64,000 bases of DNA. It comes from Paenibacillus sp. J31TS4. GTDB taxonomy: Bacteria; Bacillota; Bacilli; Paenibacillales; NBRC-103111. The notes beneath the pieces are model-generated. The model ran no database searches. It saw only the letters and a list, made by a program, of their open reading frames with translations, and was not told where the DNA came from. Every line of letters starts with the position of its first letter. Position 1 is the first letter of the stretch. Below are positions 17,486 through 24,912 of the stretch, piece by piece. The position numbers and the translations under genes are program-made. Location of the stretch: positions 1 to 64,000 of the forward strand of contig NZ_BOSI01000008.1 of NCBI RefSeq assembly GCF_018403265.1. Direction: 5' to 3'.

Positions 17486-17911
17486 TTACGGCACATACTC
17501 GCTCATCTTCATCCCGGCCGCCCCGAGGAAGCCTCCATCGGGTGCAGGCGAGATGCCGATCAGCCGGTCGATGTCGAACAGGCCGTCGTACGGATATCGC
17601 ATCTCGAGCCGGATGCCGGTGCCGCGCGGCACCGGGCGGGTAGGGTCGGTGCCGGGCGCGCCGCTCGTGGTCGTCACCTCGTACGACACGTCGCTGCCAC
17701 GGAAGCCCGCATCCTCGAGCCGCCTCCGCGACTCGGCCATCATGGCGGCGTCGATATACCCGTGGCGCCCGTTCGCCCCGATTTCAAGCAAGTAGTCGGT
17801 TTCCTTCTGCAGCACGGCCTGGCGCATAATGAGCACATGCTTGTAGATCGGGGCGAACATGAACCAACACAGCATGGCGGCGAACAGGAGAAACACCAGA
17901 ATTTGCTTCAT
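17486..17911 (-). CDS. Tad-operon protein with N-terminal helix (pseudopilin-like)
   Basis: A 141-residue protein. Residues 3-22 (QILVFLLFAAMLCWFMFAPI) form a membrane helix, followed by a helical stalk and a beta-rich globular end (RLEMRYPYDGLFDIDRLIG). A stretch GAPGTDPTRPVPRGTG looks like a flexible loop. This architecture fits a minor pilin or TadE-like subunit. It sits between the tiny membrane proteins and the 160-residue protein in the Tad operon and has an AAAGGAGGAG ribosome site. Assignment rests on context and topology, not on a recognised domain. Confidence 0.72.
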   Translation of the reverse strand: MKQILVFLLFAAMLCWFMFAPIYKHVLIMRQAVLQKETDYLLEIGANGRHGYIDAAMMAESRRRLEDAGFRGSDVSYEVTTTSGAPGTDPTRPVPRGTGIRLEMRYPYDGLFDIDRLIGISPAPDGGFLGAAGMKMSEYVP

Positions 17912-17950
17912 GCTTTTGGTCTCCTCCTTTCCGCGAAACAGCCGGCCGGC

Positions 17951-18097
17951 TTACGGATTGATCCGCTCGATCGTCCGGTTGACGCTCCGGCCGCCTTCCT
18001 TCACCAGATGGCCCGTGCCCTCGGGACCGCCTACCGTCCCGGTATACACAGCCATCACAACCAGCAGCAAGAGCATCGTCACAAGCAGTGTTCTCAC
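17951..18097 (-). CDS. Tiny single-helix membrane protein in Tad operon (48 aa)
   Basis: A 48-residue protein: one hydrophobic helix (MRTLLVTMLLLLVVMAVY) followed by a short polar tail ending in SVNRTIERINP. Its GTG start overlaps the stop of the preceding tiny gene (GTGA), so the two are translationally coupled. The first 13 residues mirror those of the upstream neighbour, which suggests a duplication. It has the size and hydrophobic start of an Flp pilin but lacks the G-xxx-EY cleavage signature. It could be an atypical major pilin, an assembly peptide or a helix partner of TadC. Too short for routine gene calling. Confidence 0.75.
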   Translation of the reverse strand: MRTLLVTMLLLLVVMAVYTGTVGGPEGTGHLVKEGGRSVNRTIERINP

Positions 18098-18255
18098 TTG
18101 GCACCCGGCAGAATGAGCGTGCCGATCTCCGTATTGATCGATGTTCCTTTATCCTGGATCAGCTTCTTGGTGCCGGTCGAATCGTTGGTGATGATATTCG
18201 TGAACAGAACGACGACCACAATAAGCAGCATTACCGTCATCAAAATATTGCGCAT
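18094..18255 (-). CDS. Tiny single-helix membrane protein in Tad operon (53 aa)
   Basis: A 53-residue protein: one helix (MRNILMTVMLLIVVVVLF) then a polar tail (TNDSTGTKKLIQDKGTS ... LILPGAK). AGAGGAAG precedes the ATG by a good distance, and the gene begins 45 bases after tadC. It is paralogous to the next gene (MR-x-x-L-x-T-x-MLL pattern in both). No pilin cleavage motif is seen. Position directly after the platform proteins, where Flp pilins or small pseudopilins often lie, suggests a structural or assembly role in the pilus. Confidence 0.78.
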   Translation of the reverse strand: MRNILMTVMLLIVVVVLFTNIITNDSTGTKKLIQDKGTSINTEIGTLILPGAK

Positions 18256-18300
18256 GGATAGCTTCCTCTCTTCTCATATAAGGATTCGACTTGCAAGCCT

Positions 18301-19176
18301 CTAGTTCAAAGTTTGAAACAGCTTCTGGCCCTCCTGCACCCATGGATAGATGAACAGCCGGAACGTATTGAGAATCGGGATGCCCGCCAGCAGGAAGAGC
18401 AGATACGAGGCGGTTTCCTTGCGGCTCTCCTTGGCCAGCTCGATCCGGTCCTTGTAGTCGCCGATCCGCTGCCGCAGCAGATCGTAATAGGACTCATGCT
18501 CATGCCTGCGAATCGAGTCCAGCGTCTCCGCGAAACTGTACGCCTCATCGGTTCCCAGACGGAGCCGAAAGGCTCCGATCGCCGCCGCCGGATCGTAGTA
18601 CCATTCGTTCAGCAGCTGGGCGAAATCCTTGCGGATGCCGCGCGAGAACGGGAGGCAGCGTTCGAGCTTCGCATGGAGATTCAGCCGAGAGCCGTTGTAA
18701 TAAAGCAGCTGGCGGCTGATCGTATAAATTTCCTTCACGATGCGACCCGTCCGCTGCCTGCGGATCGCCTCGAGCACTGTCCGGTCCGCAAGCAGAAGCA
18801 GACCGGCGCCGCCCCCTGTGGCCATGAACGCGTAGGGAGACAGATACAGCGCCAGATAAGGCCTGCTAAGCGCGGCATAGCCGATCGCTACGGCCAGTAG
18901 GGCGGCGCCCAGCGTCAGCCGCTTCCAGAGCCAGTACCGCAGCGGGTGGATGCGGAGTCCGCAGCCGGCCAGCAGCTGGCGGCATGCCTCGATCTTCGCG
19001 GCATCCGGCCCAATAAGCAGCAGGCGCAATACGCCGGCGGCCGGCGGCGCGTCATGCGGGAGCCGACCAGGCTTTCGCAAGAGGCGGCTGGGGCGCCTGG
19101 CCGGCACCACCACCGCCCGAAGTAGAAACAGTGCCGCGGCAAACAGGAGAAGAAAAAGAAGCGTATGCTCCAGCAT
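18301..19176 (-). CDS. tadC: TadC-like type II secretion F platform protein
   Basis: About 291 residues: an N-terminal helix (LLFLLLFAAALFLLRAVVV), two more helices around 85-130, a cytosolic T2SSF-like helical bundle (KEIYTISRQLLYYN ... LDSIRRHEHESYYDLLRQRIGDYKDRIEL) and a final helix (SYLLFLLAGIPILNTFRLF). TadC partners TadB in the inner-membrane platform worked by the CpaF ATPase. The start is doubtful: the ATG at 19176 and the TTG at 19185 lack a ribosome site, while an AAAGGAG at 19219-19225 is spaced for a CTG (19209) or ATT (19206) in the same frame. A rare start codon may therefore be used. Confidence 0.82.
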   Translation of the reverse strand: MLEHTLLFLLLFAAALFLLRAVVVPARRPSRLLRKPGRLPHDAPPAAGVLRLLLIGPDAAKIEACRQLLAGCGLRIHPLRYWLWKRLTLGAALLAVAIGYAALSRPYLALYLSPYAFMATGGGAGLLLLADRTVLEAIRRQRTGRIVKEIYTISRQLLYYNGSRLNLHAKLERCLPFSRGIRKDFAQLLNEWYYDPAAAIGAFRLRLGTDEAYSFAETLDSIRRHEHESYYDLLRQRIGDYKDRIELAKESRKETASYLLFLLAGIPILNTFRLFIYPWVQEGQKLFQTLN

Positions 19177-19238
19177 GGTCAGCAAGTGGAAGGATGCGGT
19201 TGAAATCAGCGAGCTTCACTCCTTTCGATCCATGGTCT

Positions 19239-19364
19239 CTACAGAAATTCCGATCCGCCTCCTTTCGGCTGCTTAAGCTGATTCATAAACAAACGGGTAC
19301 CGAAACGATGGCGCTCTCTCGAGGCTGCCGTTCCCGAGCGTCTTCCGCTTAACAGCCTCCTCAC
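19239..19364 (-). CDS. Candidate 41-aa ORF in the tadB-tadC gap
   Basis: The 175-base gap between tadB and tadC holds an open frame of 41 codons whose GTG start overlaps the tadB stop (ATGTGAGG). The product is basic and not hydrophobic (RLLSGRRSGTAASRERHR ... KQPKGGGSEFL). In the next frame the DNA reads SVETMDRKE, so together they faintly recall a TadE-type N terminus (GS-x-SVE). This may be a decayed small gene or chance. Coding status is not supported beyond the overlap. Confidence 0.25.
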   Translation of the reverse strand: MRRLLSGRRSGTAASRERHRFGTRLFMNQLKQPKGGGSEFL

Positions 19365-20299
19365 ATGCGTTTCATCGACAGATAGACGCCCATCCCAAAG
19401 GAAGCGAAGATGAGAAGGAACGCGTCCAGCAGCATGCTCCGGCCCTCCGGATCCAACAGATAATAATGGTAGGCGTTCTCCGGGTTGAGCTTGAAATTGA
19501 CGATCAAGAAGAGGCCAAGAAAAAGGAGCGGAGAGAAGTTCGCAATCCGGATTTCGAGTAGCCGGTTGCGTTCCACCTCGTCCGCGAGCTGAGAACGTCT
19601 CATATCGCCGATGAGTTCCTTCAGATTCTCCGAGACGTCGTTGCCCTCGGTGAGAGCGATTCGGAGAATCCCCGTCAGATAGTCCGCCCAGACATGGCCA
19701 AGAGAGGAAGCGAACAAGCGCAGACTCTCCTCGACGCCCCGGTTCGCGGAGAGATTGCGGTGGAGCTGCTCGAACACCGGTTTGAGCGGATACCTCATCC
19801 GCTCCCCCTCGAGCGCACTCTTCAGCACGACCCGCATGTTGCGAGGAGAGGCAAGCACATATGACTGGTACAGCACCTCGACCGCCGGCAAAAAATCCAT
19901 GCGGGTCCTCAGCTGCAGGGAGACTAGCGCCAGACGAAGCAAGAGATAGGGTGCAGCGACGGCCATGACGCTCAAGGTAAGCACTCCTTTGACGGTGCCG
20001 AACGCCAACGCCCCTGCCACGAAGCCGGCAAGAAAAAGAAGAAACGAACCGAGGACAAATGAGCCCGGACGCATGGAAGTGCCGTAAACTTCCAGCTGGT
20101 CGGATAGGTGGCGGAGCAGCCGGCTGTAAACCGGGAACGCCTGCCTCATCCGACTGCCCATGCCGCCCTGGCGGAAGTAGGTTAGCCGGACGCGGGCTCT
20201 TCTCCTGCGGACAAGCAGCTCGAGCAGGCCGCGCAGGCTGACGGTAACAAGACCGAACAACAGGAGCAGAAAGCTGTATTTGGCCGCTTCCATCAGCAT
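19361..20299 (-). CDS. tadB: TadB-like type II secretion F platform protein
   Basis: About 312 residues with an N-terminal helix (YSFLLLLFGLVTVSL), a helix pair near 85-120, the T2SSF domain (FLPAVEVLYQSYVLASPRNMRVVLK ... LTGILRIALTEGNDVSENL) and two C-terminal helices. It forms the inner-membrane platform with TadC. The open frame extends upstream inside cpaF, but GGAGGAG lies nine bases before the ATG at 20299, and the cpaF stop overlaps the following ATG at 20293, so either of these is the true start. Tight overlap with cpaF signals coupling. Confidence 0.88.
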   Translation of the reverse strand: MLMEAAKYSFLLLLFGLVTVSLRGLLELLVRRRRARVRLTYFRQGGMGSRMRQAFPVYSRLLRHLSDQLEVYGTSMRPGSFVLGSFLLFLAGFVAGALAFGTVKGVLTLSVMAVAAPYLLLRLALVSLQLRTRMDFLPAVEVLYQSYVLASPRNMRVVLKSALEGERMRYPLKPVFEQLHRNLSANRGVEESLRLFASSLGHVWADYLTGILRIALTEGNDVSENLKELIGDMRRSQLADEVERNRLLEIRIANFSPLLFLGLFLIVNFKLNPENAYHYYLLDPEGRSMLLDAFLLIFASFGMGVYLSMKRM

Positions 20300-21693
20300 G
20301 GAACCGTCTCCTCCGTCCGGGCCTCCGGACCGCCGTCCGTCTCCTGATAGCGGGCCACTCGCCTTCTTGCAGTGTCGGAGAACCGCAAGGGAAGTTCCCA
20401 TCGTTCGGTCTTCCGGCAAAAGACCGCGAGGTCGCGGACCGTCACCTCTCCGTTCACGTAGCCGATCTCTCCGATCCGGAGAATGCGGCGCTTCCCGTTC
20501 ACCATGCCGAGCTGAATGCCGATCTGCGTCACATAGGTCGCTATCCGCTTGGCGAGCCGCTCCGGATTCATCCCTCTCGCATCCAGCATGCACATATCGG
20601 TTACCGCCTCCGGCACATCCTCCAGCTCGTTGACGTGGACCGAGGTCATGCTGCCTTCGTGTCCCCGCGTGCATGCCCGGACATAGAGGTTGGCGTCCTC
20701 CTCCCGGATCTCGGCATGAATGATGCGCTGGGGCGACTGCCTCAGCGCAAGCTTGAACGCCTGCCTCCCGTTATGTTTCCGGTCGTCCTCATCCACCTCG
20801 TATTCGACCACGTTCTTGTCCGGGAAGTCCCGCTTGAGCATCAGCTCATACCGGGATTCAATCGTGATAAGCCGTTCGGGGTTCGGCAGCTCGGCGATCA
20901 GCGCCTTCATCAGATGCGTCTTCCCCGAGTTGGTCGGGCCGATGATCACCAGATTGAAGCAGGAGCGCAGCAGCAGGAGAAGCAGCTCCTTCACCCGCTC
21001 GTCCATTGTCCCGAGTTCCGGCTTGCACAGCTCTTGCAGTGAGAACGCGCGCACGCTGTAGAACCGGATGGTAAGCGTAGGCTGCGAGGTGTACCCGAAA
21101 CCGGTCATCGTGACGCGGGATCCGTCCCTCAGCCGAACCTCCGCCCACCGCTTGCGAGGATTGAGACTATCGCTGTTGAACAGCACGAGATTTTGCTGGA
21201 TCCGTTCGAGCTCCTGGAGCGACTGCAGCCGGTAAACGGACGGAAGGACACGCCCTCCCCGCACCTCATAAATCTTCCTTCCGATGACCTGAATTTCCTC
21301 CAGGTCTTCCCGGTCCTTCAGCAGCAGCTCCAGCTCGCCCATCCCGATCATCTCGGCGAACATAGCCTCCGCCATCGACCGGTACCGCTTGTTGGGCGGG
21401 AGCGTGTCCGGGATACGCCGCTTGGCCAGCTGGTCTTGAATTATGGCGAGCACGCGGGCACGATCCTCCTCGTAGCCAAGCACAGCCCGGTTCAGCATAT
21501 CGCCGTATTCCTGCTGCTCCTCCTCGGTACGACCCCGAGCGGCCGTCAGCTCGCTGCGGATCTCCTCGGCCTGTCGGCGGAAATCGTCGGTCCGTCCGTC
21601 ATCCGAATCGCCGGACACCCCCTCCTTCCGGCCGGGCCGAAGCCGTTCGGCGTAGCCGAGCAGGGAAAAACGCTCGCTCGCTGTCTCTTCCAC
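20293..21693 (-). CDS. cpaF: CpaF/TadA-type secretion ATPase
   Basis: A 466-residue hexameric motor ATPase of the type II/IV secretion family. After a charged N-terminal region (about 1-110) come the N2 domain and the RecA-like domain: Walker A GPTNSGKTHLMK (about 255-266), the Asp-box region TIESRYEL, Walker B QRIIHAEIREEDA, and the His box HEGSMTSVHVNE. Compared with usual CpaF (GEVRG), the Walker B segment is altered but keeps the Glu. It powers pilus extension or secretion through TadB and TadC. Overlaps tadB; follows the CpaE-like gene by about 33 bases. Confidence 0.92.
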   Translation of the reverse strand: MEETASERFSLLGYAERLRPGRKEGVSGDSDDGRTDDFRRQAEEIRSELTAARGRTEEEQQEYGDMLNRAVLGYEEDRARVLAIIQDQLAKRRIPDTLPPNKRYRSMAEAMFAEMIGMGELELLLKDREDLEEIQVIGRKIYEVRGGRVLPSVYRLQSLQELERIQQNLVLFNSDSLNPRKRWAEVRLRDGSRVTMTGFGYTSQPTLTIRFYSVRAFSLQELCKPELGTMDERVKELLLLLLRSCFNLVIIGPTNSGKTHLMKALIAELPNPERLITIESRYELMLKRDFPDKNVVEYEVDEDDRKHNGRQAFKLALRQSPQRIIHAEIREEDANLYVRACTRGHEGSMTSVHVNELEDVPEAVTDMCMLDARGMNPERLAKRIATYVTQIGIQLGMVNGKRRILRIGEIGYVNGEVTVRDLAVFCRKTERWELPLRFSDTARRRVARYQETDGGPEARTEETVPC

Positions 21694-21726
21694 ATGGTCG
21701 CCTCCTCTCGCTAGACTTTCGCCGCC

Positions 21727-22629
21727 TTACGGGGTCGTTCTCGGCATGAAGCGGAACAGGCGGCGGCGTTCGGTTATCGCATGGCTGCAGTCGACGCCCC
21801 AGCCCTGCAAGCAGGTCCGTGCCAGCCCTTGAAAGACTTCCGCGAACACTGGCTGCCGGAGGAGCTCTAGCAGCTTGCCTTGGTTCAGATGCGCCAGCAC
21901 CTCGTCGCGCTTGGCAATCTGAGCCCAGACGGGCAGCCCGGTCTCCTTCTCGATATCCCGCCAGCCGATGCCCCCCGTCAGGCTGGGCTTTTCCGCTTGA
22001 CTGACGACGAGCCGGAACGGCTCCAGGTCAAGGCCGAACAGCGGAGAAAGGCTGCCGAGCCAGCGGCTGCGATCCTCCTGAAAATGGGTAATGTCCGGCG
22101 TCGTCACGAGCAGCCTCTCATCGGCCTCCAAAAGCGTTTGGACGGTAGCAGCATTGTCCCAATAGGCGTTCACCTCGACGAGGCATAGATCGAAGGTAGC
22201 CCTTGCCGTCTTCAGCAGGTGGCTGACGTCGTCCGGCTGGAGGAACTCGGCCTGCTCCCGCAGGGTGCTTCCGAACAGCACCGACAAATTGGTTAGCCCC
22301 GAAAACCGGTCACACGATTGCAGGAGACGTTGGCGGGTCAGGCTTCGCGACTTTAGATCGGCGCGGAGCTGGTTCAAACCGAAGGGCGTCTCGTTCCTGC
22401 CGAGGTATCGGTGCAGCTTGGAGCTCTTCAAATTGAGGCACAGATAGCCAACCGAACGGCCGGACAGCCGGGCCATCGCCGCCGCCGTGCCGAAGGAAGC
22501 GACCGTAGCGCCAATATTCGGCGTCGTTCCTAGGAATACCGCCAGCCTGCCTCCCTCGGACACTCCCACCGCCGGTCCCGGCGATGCCGACAGACCGTCT
22601 CTTTGTTGCAATAGCTTTCTCACACTCAT
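21727..22629 (-). CDS. CpaE/TadZ-like ParA-fold protein with degenerate P-loop
   Basis: A 300-residue protein placed between cpaB and cpaF, where CpaE/TadZ localisation factors lie. Predicted fold: beta strand RLAVFLGTTPNIGATVASFG in the P-loop position, VGYLCLNLKSSKL for switch I, and FDLCLVEVNAYWDNAATVQTL with LLVTTPDITHFQEDR for the switch II and guanine/adenine-site strands. The deviant Walker A of ParA/MinD proteins (KGGxGKT) reads TPNIGAT here, so both lysines are missing and ATP hydrolysis is doubtful. It probably acts as a scaffold for polar or site-specific assembly. Confidence 0.8.
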   Translation of the reverse strand: MSVRKLLQQRDGLSASPGPAVGVSEGGRLAVFLGTTPNIGATVASFGTAAAMARLSGRSVGYLCLNLKSSKLHRYLGRNETPFGLNQLRADLKSRSLTRQRLLQSCDRFSGLTNLSVLFGSTLREQAEFLQPDDVSHLLKTARATFDLCLVEVNAYWDNAATVQTLLEADERLLVTTPDITHFQEDRSRWLGSLSPLFGLDLEPFRLVVSQAEKPSLTGGIGWRDIEKETGLPVWAQIAKRDEVLAHLNQGKLLELLRQPVFAEVFQGLARTCLQGWGVDCSHAITERRRLFRFMPRTTP

Positions 22630-22660
22630 GGACCTCCTTCATAGGACCGGGACATGTCCG

Positions 22661-23362
22661 CTATGGACTCGCTGCCAGGGAAGACGAAGCGAACGCGATG
22701 ACGAGCTTGGCCTGCTTGGCGCGGCATGCCTCATCCAGCTCCAGCCATTCCCTCTCGGTCAAATTCAAATTGATCTGGTCGATACTGCCGTTCGCCTCCC
22801 TGCGAGAGGCATACATGCGCTCGGCGTCTCCGTCGAGCCGGGACAGCAAACTTGGGTTCTTCGGGTCATCTACCTCCACGTTCGCCGCGGATTTGACGGA
22901 AGCGACAATAACGTCATGGTCGAACAAGCGACGGGAGCCGTCCTTGCCCGAGAGGTACACCTTGACCGAATCCCCCGCCCGGATGCCGTTCGACACGGAG
23001 AGGATGTACTCCTTGGGCACCTGGAAGGTCGCCTGGTTTTGTCCGGGCAGCAGATGAAACTTGTCCAGCTTCCATGCCAGGACAGGTTCCTGGCTGCCAA
23101 GCGGGACGACGGTTTCCCGCCCGATCACGTCCTCCATGCGCTGCGCGGTACCCGGCAATACGGAGCCGTCGAAGACCGGCTTCCATTCGAGCATCTCCTC
23201 GGTAAGCAGCACACCTGCCCGGATGAACTGCTTGGGGACGACGACCTGGGTCGTCTCCTGCAGCCGGATTTGACGGACCTGTACCAAATACACGCCGTAC
23301 ACGAGCAGTCCGGCCAAGACCGCTGCCGCGATGCTAATCAGCAGATTTCTGCTTCGGCTCAC
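22661..23362 (-). CDS. cpaB: CpaB/RcpC-like pilus assembly protein with SAF domain
   Basis: A 233-residue protein: N-terminal membrane helix (LLISIAAAVLAGLLVYGVYL), a SAF domain (about 38-105, VVVPKQFIRAGVLLTEEML ... ETVVPLGSQEPVLAWKL) and a second beta domain including ILSVSNGIRAGDSVKVYLSG. In diderms CpaB supports secretin assembly; in monoderm Tad systems it is a membrane-anchored extracellular assembly factor. The GTG start has AGGAGGTGAG upstream. First gene of the Tad operon, preceded by its own promoter and a hairpin. Confidence 0.9.
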   Translation of the reverse strand: MSRSRNLLISIAAAVLAGLLVYGVYLVQVRQIRLQETTQVVVPKQFIRAGVLLTEEMLEWKPVFDGSVLPGTAQRMEDVIGRETVVPLGSQEPVLAWKLDKFHLLPGQNQATFQVPKEYILSVSNGIRAGDSVKVYLSGKDGSRRLFDHDVIVASVKSAANVEVDDPKNPSLLSRLDGDAERMYASRREANGSIDQINLNLTEREWLELDEACRAKQAKLVIAFASSSLAASP

Positions 23363-23386
23363 GTGCCGAGCTCACCTCCTGGATAC

Positions 23387-23432
23387 AAAAAAGAACGCAA
23401 ACCGTCGGATTCATCCGATAGCTTGCGTTCTT
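23387..23432 (-). terminator. Hairpin plus T-run between nitroreductase gene and cpaB
   Basis: On the complement, arms AAGAACGCAA and TTGCGTTCTT enclose an inner TCGG/CCGA stem and are followed by six Ts. It lies downstream of the nitroreductase gene but also downstream of the promoter at 23467-23495, that is, inside the presumed cpaB leader only 25 bases before the start codon. It may be the upstream terminator, an attenuator of the Tad operon, or both. Confidence 0.75.
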
Positions 23433-23466
23433 CGCAAACGAAATTAGTATGCTGTTTGTCCTCTTC

Positions 23467-23495
23467 ACTATAGCAAACCGACTTCCATTTATCAA
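23467..23495 (-). promoter_or_regulatory. Promoter driving the cpaB operon
   Basis: TTGATA (23490-23495) and TATAGT (23467-23472) with a 17-base spacer on the complement, just past the nitroreductase stop. Transcription would start near 23460 and cross the hairpin at 23387-23432 before cpaB. Confidence 0.7.
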
Positions 23496-23516
23496 CAGGT
23501 ATTTCCAAAATACTCC

Positions 23517-24254
23517 TTAATCCTGCAGGAAGCCTCTCTCCTGCAAAAAGCGTTTCATATGAGGACGCGTCGGGGAGCGGAACTTGTCCGCCATCTCTCG
23601 GGACCAGGTCGTATCTCTCCTGCCGCCGGTCCTCTCGATGTAATAGTCCCGCATCTGCTCGTCATAGCGGGCAATTTCCTCTTCCAGTACGTCCGCCTGG
23701 TAGCCGTTCTTATGGCAGACCGCGGTGCGGGCCAGACGAGGCCGAACGCCAGGCTGCTGATCGGGAACGCCGAGACACATGCCGAAGACCGGATAGACGA
23801 GCCGGGGCAGGCCCAGCAGCTCCGCCACCTCCTGCGGCCGGTTGCGGATGCCGCCGATGTAGGTAATTCCGTAGCCGAGCGATTCTGCCGCTACGGCGGC
23901 ATTCTGTGCGGCGAGCGCGGCATCGATCGTGGCGATCAGCAGATTCTCGGTCGTTCCCGCCGTCATCTCGGTTTTCTGGATTCGGCAGGCTACCTCAAGA
24001 CGGTACAAATCCGCGCACCAGACGAGAAAGACCGGGCATTGCTCGACATACGCCTGATTGCCGCACAGCGCGGCAAGCTCCTTTTTCTTGACCGGATCGG
24101 TCACCTGGATAACCGTGTACGCCTGCACGTTGCTGGACGTCGAGGCCATCTGGGCCGATCCTACAATAGCGGCCAGATGCTCGTCCTTGACCGGGTCGGC
24201 GGTGAATTTGCGGATGGATCGGTGGGCTTGCAGCAAAGCGATGATGTCATTCAT
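23517..24254 (-). CDS. NfrA/NfsA-type NADPH-dependent flavin oxidoreductase
   Basis: A 245-residue nitroreductase. FMN-binding residues are in RSIRKFTADPV (N terminus) and STSSNVQAYTVIQV; the middle IATIDAALAAQNAAVAAESLGYG and YIGGIRNRPQEVAELLGLP are NfsA/NfrA hallmarks; the C-terminal extension (TWSREMADKFRSPTRPHMKRFL) is also typical of NfrA1. It reduces nitroaromatics, quinones or flavins with NAD(P)H in the cytosol. The start overlaps the tetR stop by four bases, so it belongs to the YhgE-TetR operon and may detoxify a compound sensed by TetR. Confidence 0.9.
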   Translation of the reverse strand: MNDIIALLQAHRSIRKFTADPVKDEHLAAIVGSAQMASTSSNVQAYTVIQVTDPVKKKELAALCGNQAYVEQCPVFLVWCADLYRLEVACRIQKTEMTAGTTENLLIATIDAALAAQNAAVAAESLGYGITYIGGIRNRPQEVAELLGLPRLVYPVFGMCLGVPDQQPGVRPRLARTAVCHKNGYQADVLEEEIARYDEQMRDYYIERTGGRRDTTWSREMADKFRSPTRPHMKRFLQERGFLQD

Positions 24255-24862
24255 TCGGATGTCTCCTCTGCCGGCTCCGGAATCCCAAGTGCCCGGAACA
24301 CGAATTGATTGGTAGCGGCGGCCATTTCCCCGGGAGAGAGCGGCTCTTCCCCGAAGATGGGCGCAAAGTAGTCGGTCAACTGGTAGGACAGCACGACCCC
24401 GAGGAGGAACAGGAACGTGGTATCCACCGACTCGATCCGAAACACTCCTCTCTCCCGGCCCAGGGCAAGCAGATGATGCAGCCGACTCCAGAAAGGGGCC
24501 ATCCGTTCCCGAATGTAGGGAACGCGGGGGGTGGCCTGCTGAATCTCTTGATGAAGAATAGTCAGCATGTCGGGATCTGCCGACCGAAACAGGACGAACT
24601 CACGAACAAAAAAACGCAGGCCTTCGACCGGATCGTCCATGCGGGTCTCCAGCTCCGCCAGCTTGTCCTTCGGGGGGAATCCGGTGAACAAGGATTGGAA
24701 CAGCTGTTCCTTGCCACCAAAATGATAGGAAACGAGCGCCAGGTTGACGCCCGCCTCCTCACAGATGCGGCGAACCGTCGTTCCGTCATAGCCGTGACGG
24801 GCGAACAGCTTCTTGGCCGAGGAGAGGATTCGCTCCTTTACCGCCGGCTCAGACGTGCTCAT
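24251..24862 (-). CDS. TetR family transcriptional regulator
   Basis: A 203-residue regulator with the TetR helix-turn-helix (ILSSAKKLFARHGYDGTTVR and CEEAGVNLALVSYHFGGKEQL, about residues 12-57) and an all-helical ligand domain. The open frame continues 80 codons upstream inside the transporter gene, but the ATG at 24862 with a GAGGG site gives the family length. It is sandwiched between the YhgE-like gene and the nitroreductase. Tandem palindromes at 26100-26126 are likely operators for it. Confidence 0.9.
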   Translation of the reverse strand: MSTSEPAVKERILSSAKKLFARHGYDGTTVRRICEEAGVNLALVSYHFGGKEQLFQSLFTGFPPKDKLAELETRMDDPVEGLRFFVREFVLFRSADPDMLTILHQEIQQATPRVPYIRERMAPFWSRLHHLLALGRERGVFRIESVDTTFLFLLGVVLSYQLTDYFAPIFGEEPLSPGEMAAATNQFVFRALGIPEPAEETSE

Positions 24863-24912
24863 CGGGCATCCCTCAAATGTTGGTTTTCTTTCTATTATGG
24901 CCCGTTGTTCCT

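Noticed and set aside
20300-20674. N-terminal extension of TadB by 125 codons
   Set aside because: The segment lies within cpaF in another frame and is Arg/Gly-rich nonsense; the ribosome site and helix pattern place the start at 20299 or 20293.
23387-23432. Cyclic di-GMP type I riboswitch upstream of cpaB
   Set aside because: The ACGCAAGC word recalls the motif, but the conserved core (GGGCAAACC, GNRA loop, receptor) is missing and there is only one hairpin.
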